A stretch of DNA of 64,000 bases from Mesobacillus campisalis (GTDB taxonomy: Bacteria > Bacillota > Bacilli > Bacillales > Cytobacillaceae): positions 62,001 through 126,000 of the forward strand of contig NZ_LAYY01000015.1 of NCBI RefSeq assembly GCF_000986785.1, read 5' to 3'. Each line of letters begins with the position of its first letter. The first letter of the stretch is position 1. Shown here piece by piece: positions 25,121 through 34,139 of this stretch. The notes under the pieces are model-generated. The model saw nothing but the letters and a program-made list of their open reading frames with translations, was not told the DNA's origin and made no database searches. The translations under genes and the position numbers were made by a program.

Positions 25121-26793
25121 TGTTTTACTTCCTTTCCTTGCGGTTCCTTTAGCAGCCTCCTTAACACTTTGCCCGAGCTTGTTGCCGGGAGCTGTTCAAT
25201 AAACTCTACATATCTCGGATACTTGTAAGCAGCCATTTTTTCCTTCGCCCACAAAATCATTTCTTCCTCGGTGATTTTCCCGATATACTCAGGTTTCAAC
25301 ACGATGAAAGCCTTTACACTTTCGCCTCTGATTGGATCTGGAACGCCAATAACAGCGCTTTGGTGGATGCCAGGATGTTCATTAAGCAGTGCCTCGACAT
25401 CCTCAGGGAACACACTGTAGCCGGAGCTTTTAATCATTTCCTTAATGCGCCCATGGAAAAATAAATAGCCTTCTTCATCCACACTTCCGATATCTCCGGT
25501 ATGGACCCAGCCGTCCCGCAGTGTTTCTGCTGTGGCATCAGGCCGATTTAAATAGCCTTTGAATACGCCTGGATTTTTAATAACAATTTCTCCTTTTTCA
25601 CCAGGATGGACTGGTTCTCCCGTTTCAAAATCAAGGATTTTGAGCTCTGTATCAAAGGTAGGAATTCCGCAGCTGCCCCATTTAATGTTATCAAGCGGCA
25701 TAAACGTGTCACATGTATGGGTTTCACTTAGGCCATATGATGCTTCATGCATGATGCAGCCTTTCGTTAGTTCCTTCCATTTGTCCGCCAATTCTTTCGT
25801 TACCGGAATACCAAAACTGGTGGAAGAATTTCGTTTTAGTGATGATAAATCACGATTTTCAACACCCGGGATATTTAAAATCGCTACATTCATCGGAGCA
25901 ATGCTATACCAGTTAGTAACCCGGTATGTTTCAATTGCCTCGACTGCTGTAACAGGGTCAAATCGGGTTAACAGTACGCACTCGCCTCCAGTGTAAACAG
26001 GGATATTGACCCCCATCACCATCCCGGCGATATGACATAGCGGGGCAATGGTGAGAAAGCGTCCGTCCAATTCAAATTGGTTTCCATGAACCGTAGATGC
26101 TGTTTTAAACAGGGCGCTCCCATATGGCAGCATTGCGGCTTTTGGTCTGCCTGTTGTTCCCGATGTAAACACCATTAGTCCTACATCATTCCAGATGTCA
26201 ATTTCTACGTGCTGCACATATGGTTGATGATCCTTTAGGATTTGAACAAAGTCATACGTATCAGGTGTATGTTTTTTCTCCAGTGTCAGTTCCCCAGGCA
26301 GTGGTAAAGTCGGCTCTTCAGGCAAATAATCTGCATAATTGGTTGTTACAACAAACTCCACGGAAGGAGTTTTCGGCCGCACCGTTCCAATCAAAGCTTG
26401 CAGCTCTTGACCAGCGATGACCGCCTTTATCGCTGCCTCATTGATTAAATATTCAAGCTCCGATTCTTTATACATTGAGTTTAGCGGAACTACGATAGCG
26501 CCGAGACGCTGAACTCCGTAATGGGCAATTATATATTGCGGACAGTTTTGCATAAACAATCCAATACAGTGACCTTTTTCTACGCCTTTGGCTGCTAAAA
26601 ATTGTGCGAATTTATCCACGGATTCGTCTATCTCTGCCCACGTCAAATTCCTGCCATAAAAGGAATAAGCAGTCTTATCCGGTTGGTCCGCAGCATTTTG
26701 TTTGACATACTCATGTAATGGTTTTTCGCCCAATCGATAAGTTAATGTTTTAGATACATTTTTTGGCCAGCTTCTTTGCAGAATATCCTTCAT
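25117..26793 (-). CDS. acyl-CoA ligase (AMP-forming), class with class-I AMP-binding motif
   Basis: A 558-residue ANL-superfamily ligase that activates a carboxylic acid to its CoA thioester through an acyl-adenylate. The P-loop is VFTSGTTGRPKAAML (Ala replaces the common Gly after PK), A5 is YGLSETH, A7 is DGWVHTGDIGSV, A8 has GRIKEMIKSSGYSVFP, and the A10 Lys lies in SSGKVLRRLL. The acid substrate cannot be read from sequence. It is one of three ligases in the run, and it is translationally coupled to the downstream carboxyltransferase by an ATGA overlap. Confidence 0.9.
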   Translation of the reverse strand: MKDILQRSWPKNVSKTLTYRLGEKPLHEYVKQNAADQPDKTAYSFYGRNLTWAEIDESVDKFAQFLAAKGVEKGHCIGLFMQNCPQYIIAHYGVQRLGAIVVPLNSMYKESELEYLINEAAIKAVIAGQELQALIGTVRPKTPSVEFVVTTNYADYLPEEPTLPLPGELTLEKKHTPDTYDFVQILKDHQPYVQHVEIDIWNDVGLMVFTSGTTGRPKAAMLPYGSALFKTASTVHGNQFELDGRFLTIAPLCHIAGMVMGVNIPVYTGGECVLLTRFDPVTAVEAIETYRVTNWYSIAPMNVAILNIPGVENRDLSSLKRNSSTSFGIPVTKELADKWKELTKGCIMHEASYGLSETHTCDTFMPLDNIKWGSCGIPTFDTELKILDFETGEPVHPGEKGEIVIKNPGVFKGYLNRPDATAETLRDGWVHTGDIGSVDEEGYLFFHGRIKEMIKSSGYSVFPEDVEALLNEHPGIHQSAVIGVPDPIRGESVKAFIVLKPEYIGKITEEEMILWAKEKMAAYKYPRYVEFIEQLPATSSGKVLRRLLKEPQGKEVKQ

Positions 26794-26834
26794 TATCGTA
26801 GATACCTCCCAATTCAGAACTATTGATCTTTATG

Positions 26835-28562
26835 TCATTTGGAAAATTCCCTATTTAACTCGGTCATTAATTCCTGCCGCAACTTATATTTTTCCACCTT
26901 ATTTGTCGGCGTCCGCGGGATTTCGGGAGTAAACCTGACGTGCCTTGGCCACATATATTTTGGCATTTTATCCTTTACCCATTCCTTCAACTCCTCCTCA
27001 GTCACCTGCGATCCTTCCTTCTTCACTACATAAACGGCTACATCATCCTCGTCGCCTGCTTCTGCCGGTACGGGAAAGGCAGCGGTTAGATTAATCTCAG
27101 GATGTCCATTGATGATATCCTCCAATTGATAAGAAGATATTTTTTCTCCGCGGCAGCGAATGACACCACCCAGACGATCCACGAAATAGAAGTTTCCATC
27201 TTCACCCAAGTAACCAGCATCGCCTGTATGGAACCAGAGATTCTTAAATGCCTTGACGGTAGATTCTGGTTTATTGAAATATTCGGATAATATGAGGTGT
27301 GGAAAATGTGGCCTCAGCGCCAGTTGCCCCACTTCCCCGGCCGGAACTTCAATATCATTATCATCAAGTATAGCGATATCAAAGTAGTGTGGACCAATTC
27401 CCATAAATCCCTTTTTCAAGTTTTGTTTACCATCCACAATCGGAATATTGTTTTGTTTGCATCGCTCGATAATTTCCCTGCGGGAGAGACCTTTATATAT
27501 TGATTTGGGTGTACCTTCTCCTTCTTCTGTTTGAAGAATAATGCTAATCAGCGGGTTCCCTGATTCTGTCTGTCCAAACCCGGCGGTACAAATATCAAAG
27601 CCAAACCGATTGGCAACCTCATGATGATTGAGCGGCAGCGGCTGCATATGAACTTTATTAAGTGTATTGTTTCGGTCCATTTCACTTGGCTCAGCGCTTA
27701 CCAGCCAAGGAATCATGACATCCAGAAGGGTTACCATCGTTGCCTTGCTTTTATGGATGCGGTCCCAAAACTGATTCGGGCTGAACTTATCCCATAAGGC
27801 AGCGGTACAGCCCTCATAGGCAGCCTTGGCTACATTAAAAAAGGCACCGCCGACATGATATAGGGGCAAATCATTATACACGACATCTTCCGGCGACATC
27901 ATTTGCCTGCTGCCTGCCGTATACCCATTAATCCATCGGTGCGATTGAACTACACCTTTTGCTGGACCGGTTGTCCCAGAGGTGTAAATAATGTTGGCTG
28001 TGTCCCAATAGTTTAATTCTACATCCAAATCACTCGTATCTCCTTGAAATAATAATTCAAGCGAATTTTCCTCATAATTTGAATGTAAAAGGGGCTCTGC
28101 ATGCTCCTCTGAAAAATCATGATCTTCTTCTGCAGGATTATGGATGAAAGTTGCAAGCCTTCCTATCTCAGGTGCAATTTCATTTAGTAAGGGCACCATT
28201 GCTCTCTCTGTTATCAGCATTTTAGGCTGAGTATCATTAAGCTGATAGCTTAATAGTTTACCGCGATAGTTAAAATTGATAGGGCTGAATACTGCACCGG
28301 TTTTCCAGATGCCGAACATAACAATAGTTGAAATGAACGGATTTTTTAGAAAAACAGAAATTCGGTCCCCTTTGGCAATGCCTCTTACCATTAAAGAATG
28401 GCCAATACTATTCGTTAACTGATGAAATTGTTGATACGAAATTCGTTTCTCGTCTTCCCCATAATAAAGGAATGTTTTCTCTCCCGCTGCTTCTGCCCAG
28501 TAGGCAAGACTCTTTGTTACAATTTCTTCTGGAAACGCTCCTTCCATTAATGGATTCACCAT
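26835..28562 (-). CDS. acyl-CoA ligase (AMP-forming), carnitine-CoA-ligase-like
   Basis: A 575-residue ANL ligase. The P-loop is IIYTSGTTGPAKGVVQSH, A5 is FGQTESGN, A7 is LWFHTGDAGYLG, A8 has DRLGGVIRCRGEKIS, and the A10 Lys is in TNKVEKYKLRQ. Its proportions resemble crotonobetaine/carnitine-CoA ligases and related broad-specificity enzymes. An unusual insertion lies near residues 380-395 (RREIIERCKQNNIPIVDGKQ). It lies between a carboxyltransferase gene and another ligase, so it is likely used for the same substrate family. Confidence 0.88.
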   Translation of the reverse strand: MVNPLMEGAFPEEIVTKSLAYWAEAAGEKTFLYYGEDEKRISYQQFHQLTNSIGHSLMVRGIAKGDRISVFLKNPFISTIVMFGIWKTGAVFSPINFNYRGKLLSYQLNDTQPKMLITERAMVPLLNEIAPEIGRLATFIHNPAEEDHDFSEEHAEPLLHSNYEENSLELLFQGDTSDLDVELNYWDTANIIYTSGTTGPAKGVVQSHRWINGYTAGSRQMMSPEDVVYNDLPLYHVGGAFFNVAKAAYEGCTAALWDKFSPNQFWDRIHKSKATMVTLLDVMIPWLVSAEPSEMDRNNTLNKVHMQPLPLNHHEVANRFGFDICTAGFGQTESGNPLISIILQTEEGEGTPKSIYKGLSRREIIERCKQNNIPIVDGKQNLKKGFMGIGPHYFDIAILDDNDIEVPAGEVGQLALRPHFPHLILSEYFNKPESTVKAFKNLWFHTGDAGYLGEDGNFYFVDRLGGVIRCRGEKISSYQLEDIINGHPEINLTAAFPVPAEAGDEDDVAVYVVKKEGSQVTEEELKEWVKDKMPKYMWPRHVRFTPEIPRTPTNKVEKYKLRQELMTELNREFSK

Positions 28563-28616
28563 GTAGCTCCCTCCTATTTTAATGGGGTGGTAAAAGCTGA
28601 TTTGTCTTAAATTCTA

Positions 28617-30173
28617 TTATGGCCTCATCCCATGACTGGAAGGACCGAGCATTTGCGGAAGAAGTGCATAGGCATCCTTTACCCATTCACATAACAATGG
28701 CCGTGTATCCCGAGGATCAATAATCTCTTCCACTCCAAAGGCTTCAGCCGTGCGAAGCGGAGACCGGACCGATTCCATACGTTCCAGCAATTCCTTCAAT
28801 AATTCCTGCGGGTTCTCACTTGCCTCTAATTCACGGCGATAAGCTACTTGGACGCCGCCTTCAACAGGCAGTGAGCCCCAGTCTCCCGATGGCCACGCAT
28901 AACGGAGATTTAACCCGTGTCCATTTGACATCCCCGCACCGCCAACGCCAAACACACGGCGCATAATAATTTCAATCATTGGAGCCTTGGCCTGATAGAT
29001 TGCAGCAATTGCCCGCGCTCCTTTGCGAATCGTACCCTTCCGTTCATTTGGCAGGCCAATCACCATCCCAGGCTGGTCGACTAAATTAACGAGCGGCAAA
29101 TGAAAGGTTTGACAAAGATCTACAAACCTTTCAATTTTTTCAGAACTCTCGGCCGTTAAACCGCCGCCATTTACAAATACGTCAGAAGCTAAAACTCCTA
29201 CTGGATGTCCGTCAAGCCGTGCAAAACAAGTAAGCGTGCCTCCCCCATAAAATCGGCCCATCTCAAAGATTGATCCTTCATCAAAAATCAGCGGGAGGAT
29301 TTCCCGGATTTTATACGGTGACCTGCGATTCCTGGGTATCACGGAAATTAATTTTTCTTCCTTGCGATTTGGATTATCAGCGCTTGCTGCAACAGGGGGC
29401 AGCTGCCAGACACTTGATGGCAAGTAGGATAAGAATTTCCGTGTCTGTTCAAAAGCATCTTCTTCTGAACTGGCAATATTGTCAATGGCACCGCTCGAAC
29501 GATGAACCTGAATGCCGCCTAATTCCTCTTTGGTCAGATCCTGTCCCATTCCATATTTGACTACAGGAGGTCCGGCCACAAACAATTGTGCCGTTTCCTC
29601 TACCATGACGGAAAAGTGCGATGCTACTACTCTAGCAGCGCCTAATCCTGCAACAGAACCTAAGCACAAGGCCACAACAGGCACACGTTCCATATTGGCT
29701 ACCACCAAATCCCAGGCTGGATTCACTGGTACATATGTATGGCCTTGCGTATCCAGAAATTTTACACTTCCGCCTCCGCCAGTACCATCAACAAGCCGAA
29801 TCAGAGGCAGCTGGAGGTCATGCGCCATTCGTTCCGCATAGACCTGCTTCCCCATGATGGCTCCGTCAGCTGCACCGCCGCGAACCGTAAAATCGTCGCC
29901 CCCCACGACGACCTTGCGCCCATTAATCCTTCCAGTTCCGACAATGAAATTTGCTGGAGTAAAATCAACTAGCTCACCATTTGCATCGTATTTCGCCTTT
30001 CCGGCAATTGCACCTGTCTCGTGAAAGGTGTTTTCATCCAATAGGCTGGCAATCCGCTCTCTGACGGTTAATTTACCTTGGGACTTGTGCTTTGCGACCC
30101 GTTCCTCCCCGCCCATTTGTTGAGCAAGTGCTTCACGGTGCCGGAGTTCTTTAATTTCCGGTTCCCATGTCAT
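28617..30173 (-). CDS. acyl-CoA carboxylase carboxyltransferase (beta) subunit, first copy
   Basis: A 518-residue carboxyltransferase, only distantly like the second copy at 23558. It begins with the family start-helix HREALAQQMGGEERVAKHKSQGKLTVRERI (long, basic). The N-half has RLVDGTGGGGSVK and the C-half has LVDQPGMVIGLPNERKGTIRKG and RRVFGVGGAGMSNGHG. The C-half oxyanion block differs from classical PCC (AYGGMA-type), so its acyl donor may be unusual. It directly follows the importer genes. No biotin-bearing partner gene is present nearby. Confidence 0.86.
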   Translation of the reverse strand: MTWEPEIKELRHREALAQQMGGEERVAKHKSQGKLTVRERIASLLDENTFHETGAIAGKAKYDANGELVDFTPANFIVGTGRINGRKVVVGGDDFTVRGGAADGAIMGKQVYAERMAHDLQLPLIRLVDGTGGGGSVKFLDTQGHTYVPVNPAWDLVVANMERVPVVALCLGSVAGLGAARVVASHFSVMVEETAQLFVAGPPVVKYGMGQDLTKEELGGIQVHRSSGAIDNIASSEEDAFEQTRKFLSYLPSSVWQLPPVAASADNPNRKEEKLISVIPRNRRSPYKIREILPLIFDEGSIFEMGRFYGGGTLTCFARLDGHPVGVLASDVFVNGGGLTAESSEKIERFVDLCQTFHLPLVNLVDQPGMVIGLPNERKGTIRKGARAIAAIYQAKAPMIEIIMRRVFGVGGAGMSNGHGLNLRYAWPSGDWGSLPVEGGVQVAYRRELEASENPQELLKELLERMESVRSPLRTAEAFGVEEIIDPRDTRPLLCEWVKDAYALLPQMLGPSSHGMRP

Positions 30174-30326
30174 CGCGTCTCCTCCTTATCCATATCCCCC
30201 TATAAAGGGGATTTTCTGTTTACTCCTTAACCAGAAGAATAGCCGTACTGATTCAGCTCATAGCTTTTAACCTTGATTGATCTCCAACTTGATAGAGTCA
30301 TAATCGAAAATCAATATGTACATTGA

Positions 30327-31295
30327 TTATCCGTGGTAAAAACAAGCCACCCATCTGCCCTCCGATACTTGTTCAAGCTGCGGTTCTTCCCGTTTGCATC
30401 GCTCATCTGCAAGCGGGCACCGGGTAGAAAATCTGCAGCCCACCGGCGGATTAGCAGGATTCGGAATATCTCCGCTTAATAGAATGCGTTCACGGTTACG
30501 AACGGTTGGATCAGGCTCCGGCACGGCTGAAATCAATGCCTCTGTATAAGGATGAAGCGGCTGCTCAAAAAGCTGATCTGTTTCTGAAATTTCCATTACC
30601 TTGCCTAAATACATCACCACAATCCGATCACTGATGTGCTTGACCGCCTGCAGTCCGTGGGCAATGAATATATAGGAAAGATTCATATCTTCCTGGATCT
30701 CTTTTAATAGATTTAAGACTTGAGCCTGAATCGACACATCTAATGCTGAAACTGGTTCATCACAAACAATCAAACTTGGGTTGAGCGCTAACGCCCTGGC
30801 AATGCCAATTCGCTGCCGCTGGCCGCCGGAGAACTCTTCCGGATAGCGGCTTCCATGTGCTGATGTCAGTCCTACCTTTTCAAGCAGCTCATCCACCCTT
30901 TTTTTTCTCTCACTGCTGGTTCCCATTTTATGAAGCACTAAAGGTTCAGCAATAATGTTCGCAACATTCATCCTCGGATTTAGTGAAGAATATGGATCCT
31001 GGAAGACCATTTGAATTTTTTTTCCCAAATCCCGCTTATTACGTCCTTTAGATAAAAGCGAATTGCCTTCAAAGATGACTTCCCCTGCAGTCGGTTCGAG
31101 CAAGCCAACGACCATTCTGCCTAGAGTCGATTTCCCGCACCCGGATTCGCCGACCAGACCAACTGTTTCACCACGATGGACATCAAGACTAATTCCATCC
31201 ACTGCCTTTAACCATTTACCTTTTTTACTGAATAAACCGCTTCCTATAGGATAGTATTTTTTCACCTCATTAATTGAAATTAATGGTTCAGGCAT
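30327..31295 (-). CDS. oligopeptide/dipeptide-type ABC importer ATPase (DppF/OppF-like)
   Basis: A 322-residue ATPase with Walker A GESGCGKST, Q-loop, signature FSGGQRQRIGIARAL, Walker B IVCDEPVSALD and the C-terminal oligo_HPY region with NPANPPVGCRFSTRCPLADERC. The cysteines in that tail are a known 4Fe-4S motif of this subfamily. It overlaps the preceding ATPase gene by eight bases. Together with the D-type ATPase, two permeases and two binding proteins it forms a complete importer. A weak hairpin (AATCAAT/ATTGATT) spans its stop codon. Confidence 0.93.
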   Translation of the reverse strand: MPEPLISINEVKKYYPIGSGLFSKKGKWLKAVDGISLDVHRGETVGLVGESGCGKSTLGRMVVGLLEPTAGEVIFEGNSLLSKGRNKRDLGKKIQMVFQDPYSSLNPRMNVANIIAEPLVLHKMGTSSERKKRVDELLEKVGLTSAHGSRYPEEFSGGQRQRIGIARALALNPSLIVCDEPVSALDVSIQAQVLNLLKEIQEDMNLSYIFIAHGLQAVKHISDRIVVMYLGKVMEISETDQLFEQPLHPYTEALISAVPEPDPTVRNRERILLSGDIPNPANPPVGCRFSTRCPLADERCKREEPQLEQVSEGRWVACFYHG

Positions 31296-32301
31296 GTACA
31301 GTCACCTCTTCCTTTTGCGAATCAACAATTTGCCAGCATGCGGCGCGCCGATCCTTGCCTGTCTCAATGAGGTCAGGAGCATCACTGAGACATTTATCCG
31401 TTGCAAAACTGCACCGGCTGGAAAAATTACAGCCTTTTGGAAGCTCAAGAGGATTCGGCACAGTCCCTGGAATGGTATGAAGATGCTTTTCCGATGCCCC
31501 CCTTAGTTTGGGGACACTTGCCAGCAGGCCTTTTGTATACGGATGCTGGGGATTTTGAAACAGAGAATAGACATCTCCCTCTTCCACAATCTCACCACAA
31601 TACATGACGAGGACCCGATCAGCCATTTCTGCGACAACGCCTAAATCATGAGTAATAATCAGGATCGAAATATCAGTATCTTTCTGGAGCTCTTTCATTA
31701 CATTTAGGATTTGAGCCTGGATGGTTACATCAAGAGCTGTTGTTGGTTCATCGGCAATGAGTAAGGAAGGATTGCAGGCAAGTGCCATTGCAATCATAAT
31801 CCGCTGCCGCATTCCCCCGGACAGTTGGTGCGGATAATCATTAAGACGATTCTCGGGATCAGGGATTCCAACTTTCTCCAGCAACTGAAGAACAATTTTT
31901 TTTGCCTTCTTATAGCTGACACCTTGATGAAGCTGAATCGGCTCTGCAATTTGTTTTCCAATCGGATGCAAAGGATTTAATGATGACATTGGATCTTGAA
32001 AAATCATCGAAATTTCATTTCCTCTAATCTTTTTCATTTGCCTTTTTTTCATTTTCAGCAAATTGGCACCTTTAAAGGAAATAATACTCTCCTTCTCATA
32101 CTTTATCGAAGGTGAATTCAACCCCATAACGGACAAAGCCGTAACACTTTTTCCGCTTCCTGATTCTCCAACCAAAGCAACGATTTCTCCTGCCCCGATA
32201 GAAAAAGAAATATTATTTACCGGTCTGATGACTCCCCTGGATGTAGGGATGTAAGAACAAAGGTTTTTCACCTCTAATACAGGTTCATTGTGTCCTCTCA
32301 A
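31288..32301 (-). CDS. oligopeptide/dipeptide-type ABC importer ATPase (DppD/OppD-like)
   Basis: A 337-residue ATPase with Walker [10 protein letters not shown], signature [16 protein letters not shown], Walker [12 protein letters not shown] and H-loop THDLG. The oligo_HPY tail carries [18 protein letters not shown]. It pairs with the F-type ATPase downstream to energise uptake through the permeases upstream. Its frame follows the C-type permease by eleven bases. Confidence 0.93.
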   Translation of the reverse strand: MRGHNEPVLEVKNLCSYIPTSRGVIRPVNNISFSIGAGEIVALVGESGSGKSVTALSVMGLNSPSIKYEKESIISFKGANLLKMKKRQMKKIRGNEISMIFQDPMSSLNPLHPIGKQIAEPIQLHQGVSYKKAKKIVLQLLEKVGIPDPENRLNDYPHQLSGGMRQRIMIAMALACNPSLLIADEPTTALDVTIQAQILNVMKELQKDTDISILIITHDLGVVAEMADRVLVMYCGEIVEEGDVYSLFQNPQHPYTKGLLASVPKLRGASEKHLHTIPGTVPNPLELPKGCNFSSRCSFATDKCLSDAPDLIETGKDRRAACWQIVDSQKEEVTVHA

Positions 32302-32312
32302 TTCAATCCCCC

Positions 32313-33155
32313 CTAAGTTCTCTTCATTTTTGGATCAAAGGCCACCCGTAATCCGTCACCAAAAAAGTTCCCAGCCAAAACAGATATCAGAATGGCTATG
32401 CCAGGGAAAAGCATCATTAATGGATTCACAAAAATCATGCTGTATGCCTGCTGCAGCATTCCGCCCCAGCTGACTTGAGGAGACTGCGCTCCCATGCCCA
32501 GAAAACTTAATGAGGCTTCCACTAAAATGGCCAGACTGAAGCTAAAGGAAGCCTGAACAATGATAGGTGATAAGATATTAGGAAGAATATGCTTCATCAT
32601 AATCCACAAAGGACCTGCACCTGAAATTTTTGCTGCTTCCACATAGGGTTCTCTTCTGACTTGAAGTGTCTGACCTCTTGCCAGGCGGGCAAATTGGGGT
32701 GTAAAAATAATTCCAATCGCAATCATCGCATTCCATAAACTTACGCCTAATGCTCCGGTAATTCCCAGTGCAAGAAGAATTGCAGGAAATGATAAAATCG
32801 CATCAACAATTCTCATGAAAATATCATCAACAATCCCGCCTAGATAACCGGAGATAATCCCAAGCGGAACTCCAATAACAAGTGGAATTAAGATGGCAAC
32901 AAGGCCTGCTTGTATGGCCGCCTGGGCACCCATTAATACACGTGAAAATACATCCCTGCCCAATTCGTCTGTTCCAAACCAGTTGGTCCCGTCAGGCGGC
33001 AGCATGACTTTTGACAAATCCTGCTCATTTGGATCAAAGGGAACAATCCAGGATGCAAAGAGGGATAAGAATACTAAAAGCAGCAAATAAATCATACTTA
33101 CAAATGCCAGCTTTTCATGAAACAATCGTTGCAACATCAAACGGAATTGCATCAA
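32313..33155 (-). CDS. oligopeptide/dipeptide-type ABC importer permease (DppC/OppC-like)
   Basis: A 280-residue permease with an N-terminal helix preceding the periplasmic-side motif GTDELGRDVFSRVLMGAQ, which is diagnostic of the C-type subunit. About six membrane helices follow, and the EAA loop is near EAAKISGAGPLWIMMKHILPN. It forms the channel with the B-type permease. Confidence 0.93.
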   Translation of the reverse strand: MMQFRLMLQRLFHEKLAFVSMIYLLLLVFLSLFASWIVPFDPNEQDLSKVMLPPDGTNWFGTDELGRDVFSRVLMGAQAAIQAGLVAILIPLVIGVPLGIISGYLGGIVDDIFMRIVDAILSFPAILLALGITGALGVSLWNAMIAIGIIFTPQFARLARGQTLQVRREPYVEAAKISGAGPLWIMMKHILPNILSPIIVQASFSFSLAILVEASLSFLGMGAQSPQVSWGGMLQQAYSMIFVNPLMMLFPGIAILISVLAGNFFGDGLRVAFDPKMKRT

Positions 33156-33167
33156 GCCGCCTCCTTC

Positions 33168-34115
33168 TTATTTAAATTCAATCCTGGGATCCAAAACGCT
33201 ATATAATACGTCAGTCACAAAATTGATTACTAAAACTAAGACAACCATTACCAGCACAACACCCTGAAGCATCGGAAAGTCCCGCTGCAGAATAGAATTC
33301 ACGGCCAGCTGTCCCATTCCCGGAATAGCGAATACCGTTTCAATGACGACAGTTGCCCCCAGCATGTTCCCAAACAACAGTCCAGTAGTCGTTATAACTG
33401 GAAGCAAAGAGTTCCTTAGCGCATGCTTCCAAATAACCGGCCACAGTAATAATCCCTTGGAATAAGCAGTCCGAATATAATCCGATTCCAACACTTCAAG
33501 AAGGGATGATCTTAATTGCCTTGTGATTTGGGCTGCGCCAAAGGCTCCCAGACAGATTGACGGCAGGATAATACTTTGTAAAAACCCTGTTGGACTTTCA
33601 GAAATACTTATGAATCCTGTTGCTGGCAGCCAGCCAAGATTTACACTGAATAAGACGATGAGAAGCATGGCCAGCCAGAAGTTGGGGATTGCCGTACCAA
33701 GAGTTCCCACAAATCTTGAAAGGTAATCCATCCAGCTATTCGGTTTAATAACCGACGCAATCGCAAAGGTCATTCCGAAAACAAACGAAAATAGGATGGA
33801 TGCAATGACAAGCTGGAAGGTTACACCGAGTCTTGAAAAGACAGCATCGCTAACAATCTCTCCAGTAAAGAGAGAACGTCCTAAATCCCCTTGAACTGCA
33901 TTTGTCAGCCAATTCCAATACTGAATCAGTATGGGTTGATCCAGTCCCAGCTGACTTCTTAACAATGCCAATTTTTCTTCTGTAGCATTGTCTCCTAAAA
34001 GGGCCAGGGCAGGATCGCCGGGTATAATCAGAATGAGGGAAAAGACTATTAATGTTGTAACAATCAGCATCGGTATCACATACATTAAGCGCCTCAGCAA
34101 AAACCTAAAAAACAT
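33168..34115 (-). CDS. oligopeptide/dipeptide-type ABC importer permease (DppB/OppB-like)
   Basis: A 315-residue permease that begins with FFRFLLRRLMYVIPMLIV, typical of the B-type subunit, followed by the conserved LLGDNATEEKLALLRSQLGL loop. The coupling loop is DYIRTAYSKGLL..VIWKHALRNSLLPV. About six membrane helices are seen. It lies 24 bases downstream of the second binding-protein gene. Confidence 0.93.
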   Translation of the reverse strand: MFFRFLLRRLMYVIPMLIVTTLIVFSLILIIPGDPALALLGDNATEEKLALLRSQLGLDQPILIQYWNWLTNAVQGDLGRSLFTGEIVSDAVFSRLGVTFQLVIASILFSFVFGMTFAIASVIKPNSWMDYLSRFVGTLGTAIPNFWLAMLLIVLFSVNLGWLPATGFISISESPTGFLQSIILPSICLGAFGAAQITRQLRSSLLEVLESDYIRTAYSKGLLLWPVIWKHALRNSLLPVITTTGLLFGNMLGATVVIETVFAIPGMGQLAVNSILQRDFPMLQGVVLVMVVLVLVINFVTDVLYSVLDPRIEFK

Positions 34116-34139
34116 CGACCTCTTCCCCTCTCTATAATT

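Noticed and set aside
30309-30328. AATCAAT/ATTGATT hairpin as terminator after the importer ATPase
   Set aside because: The stem is only seven A/T-rich pairs and the following T-run is broken, so it is not listed as a feature.
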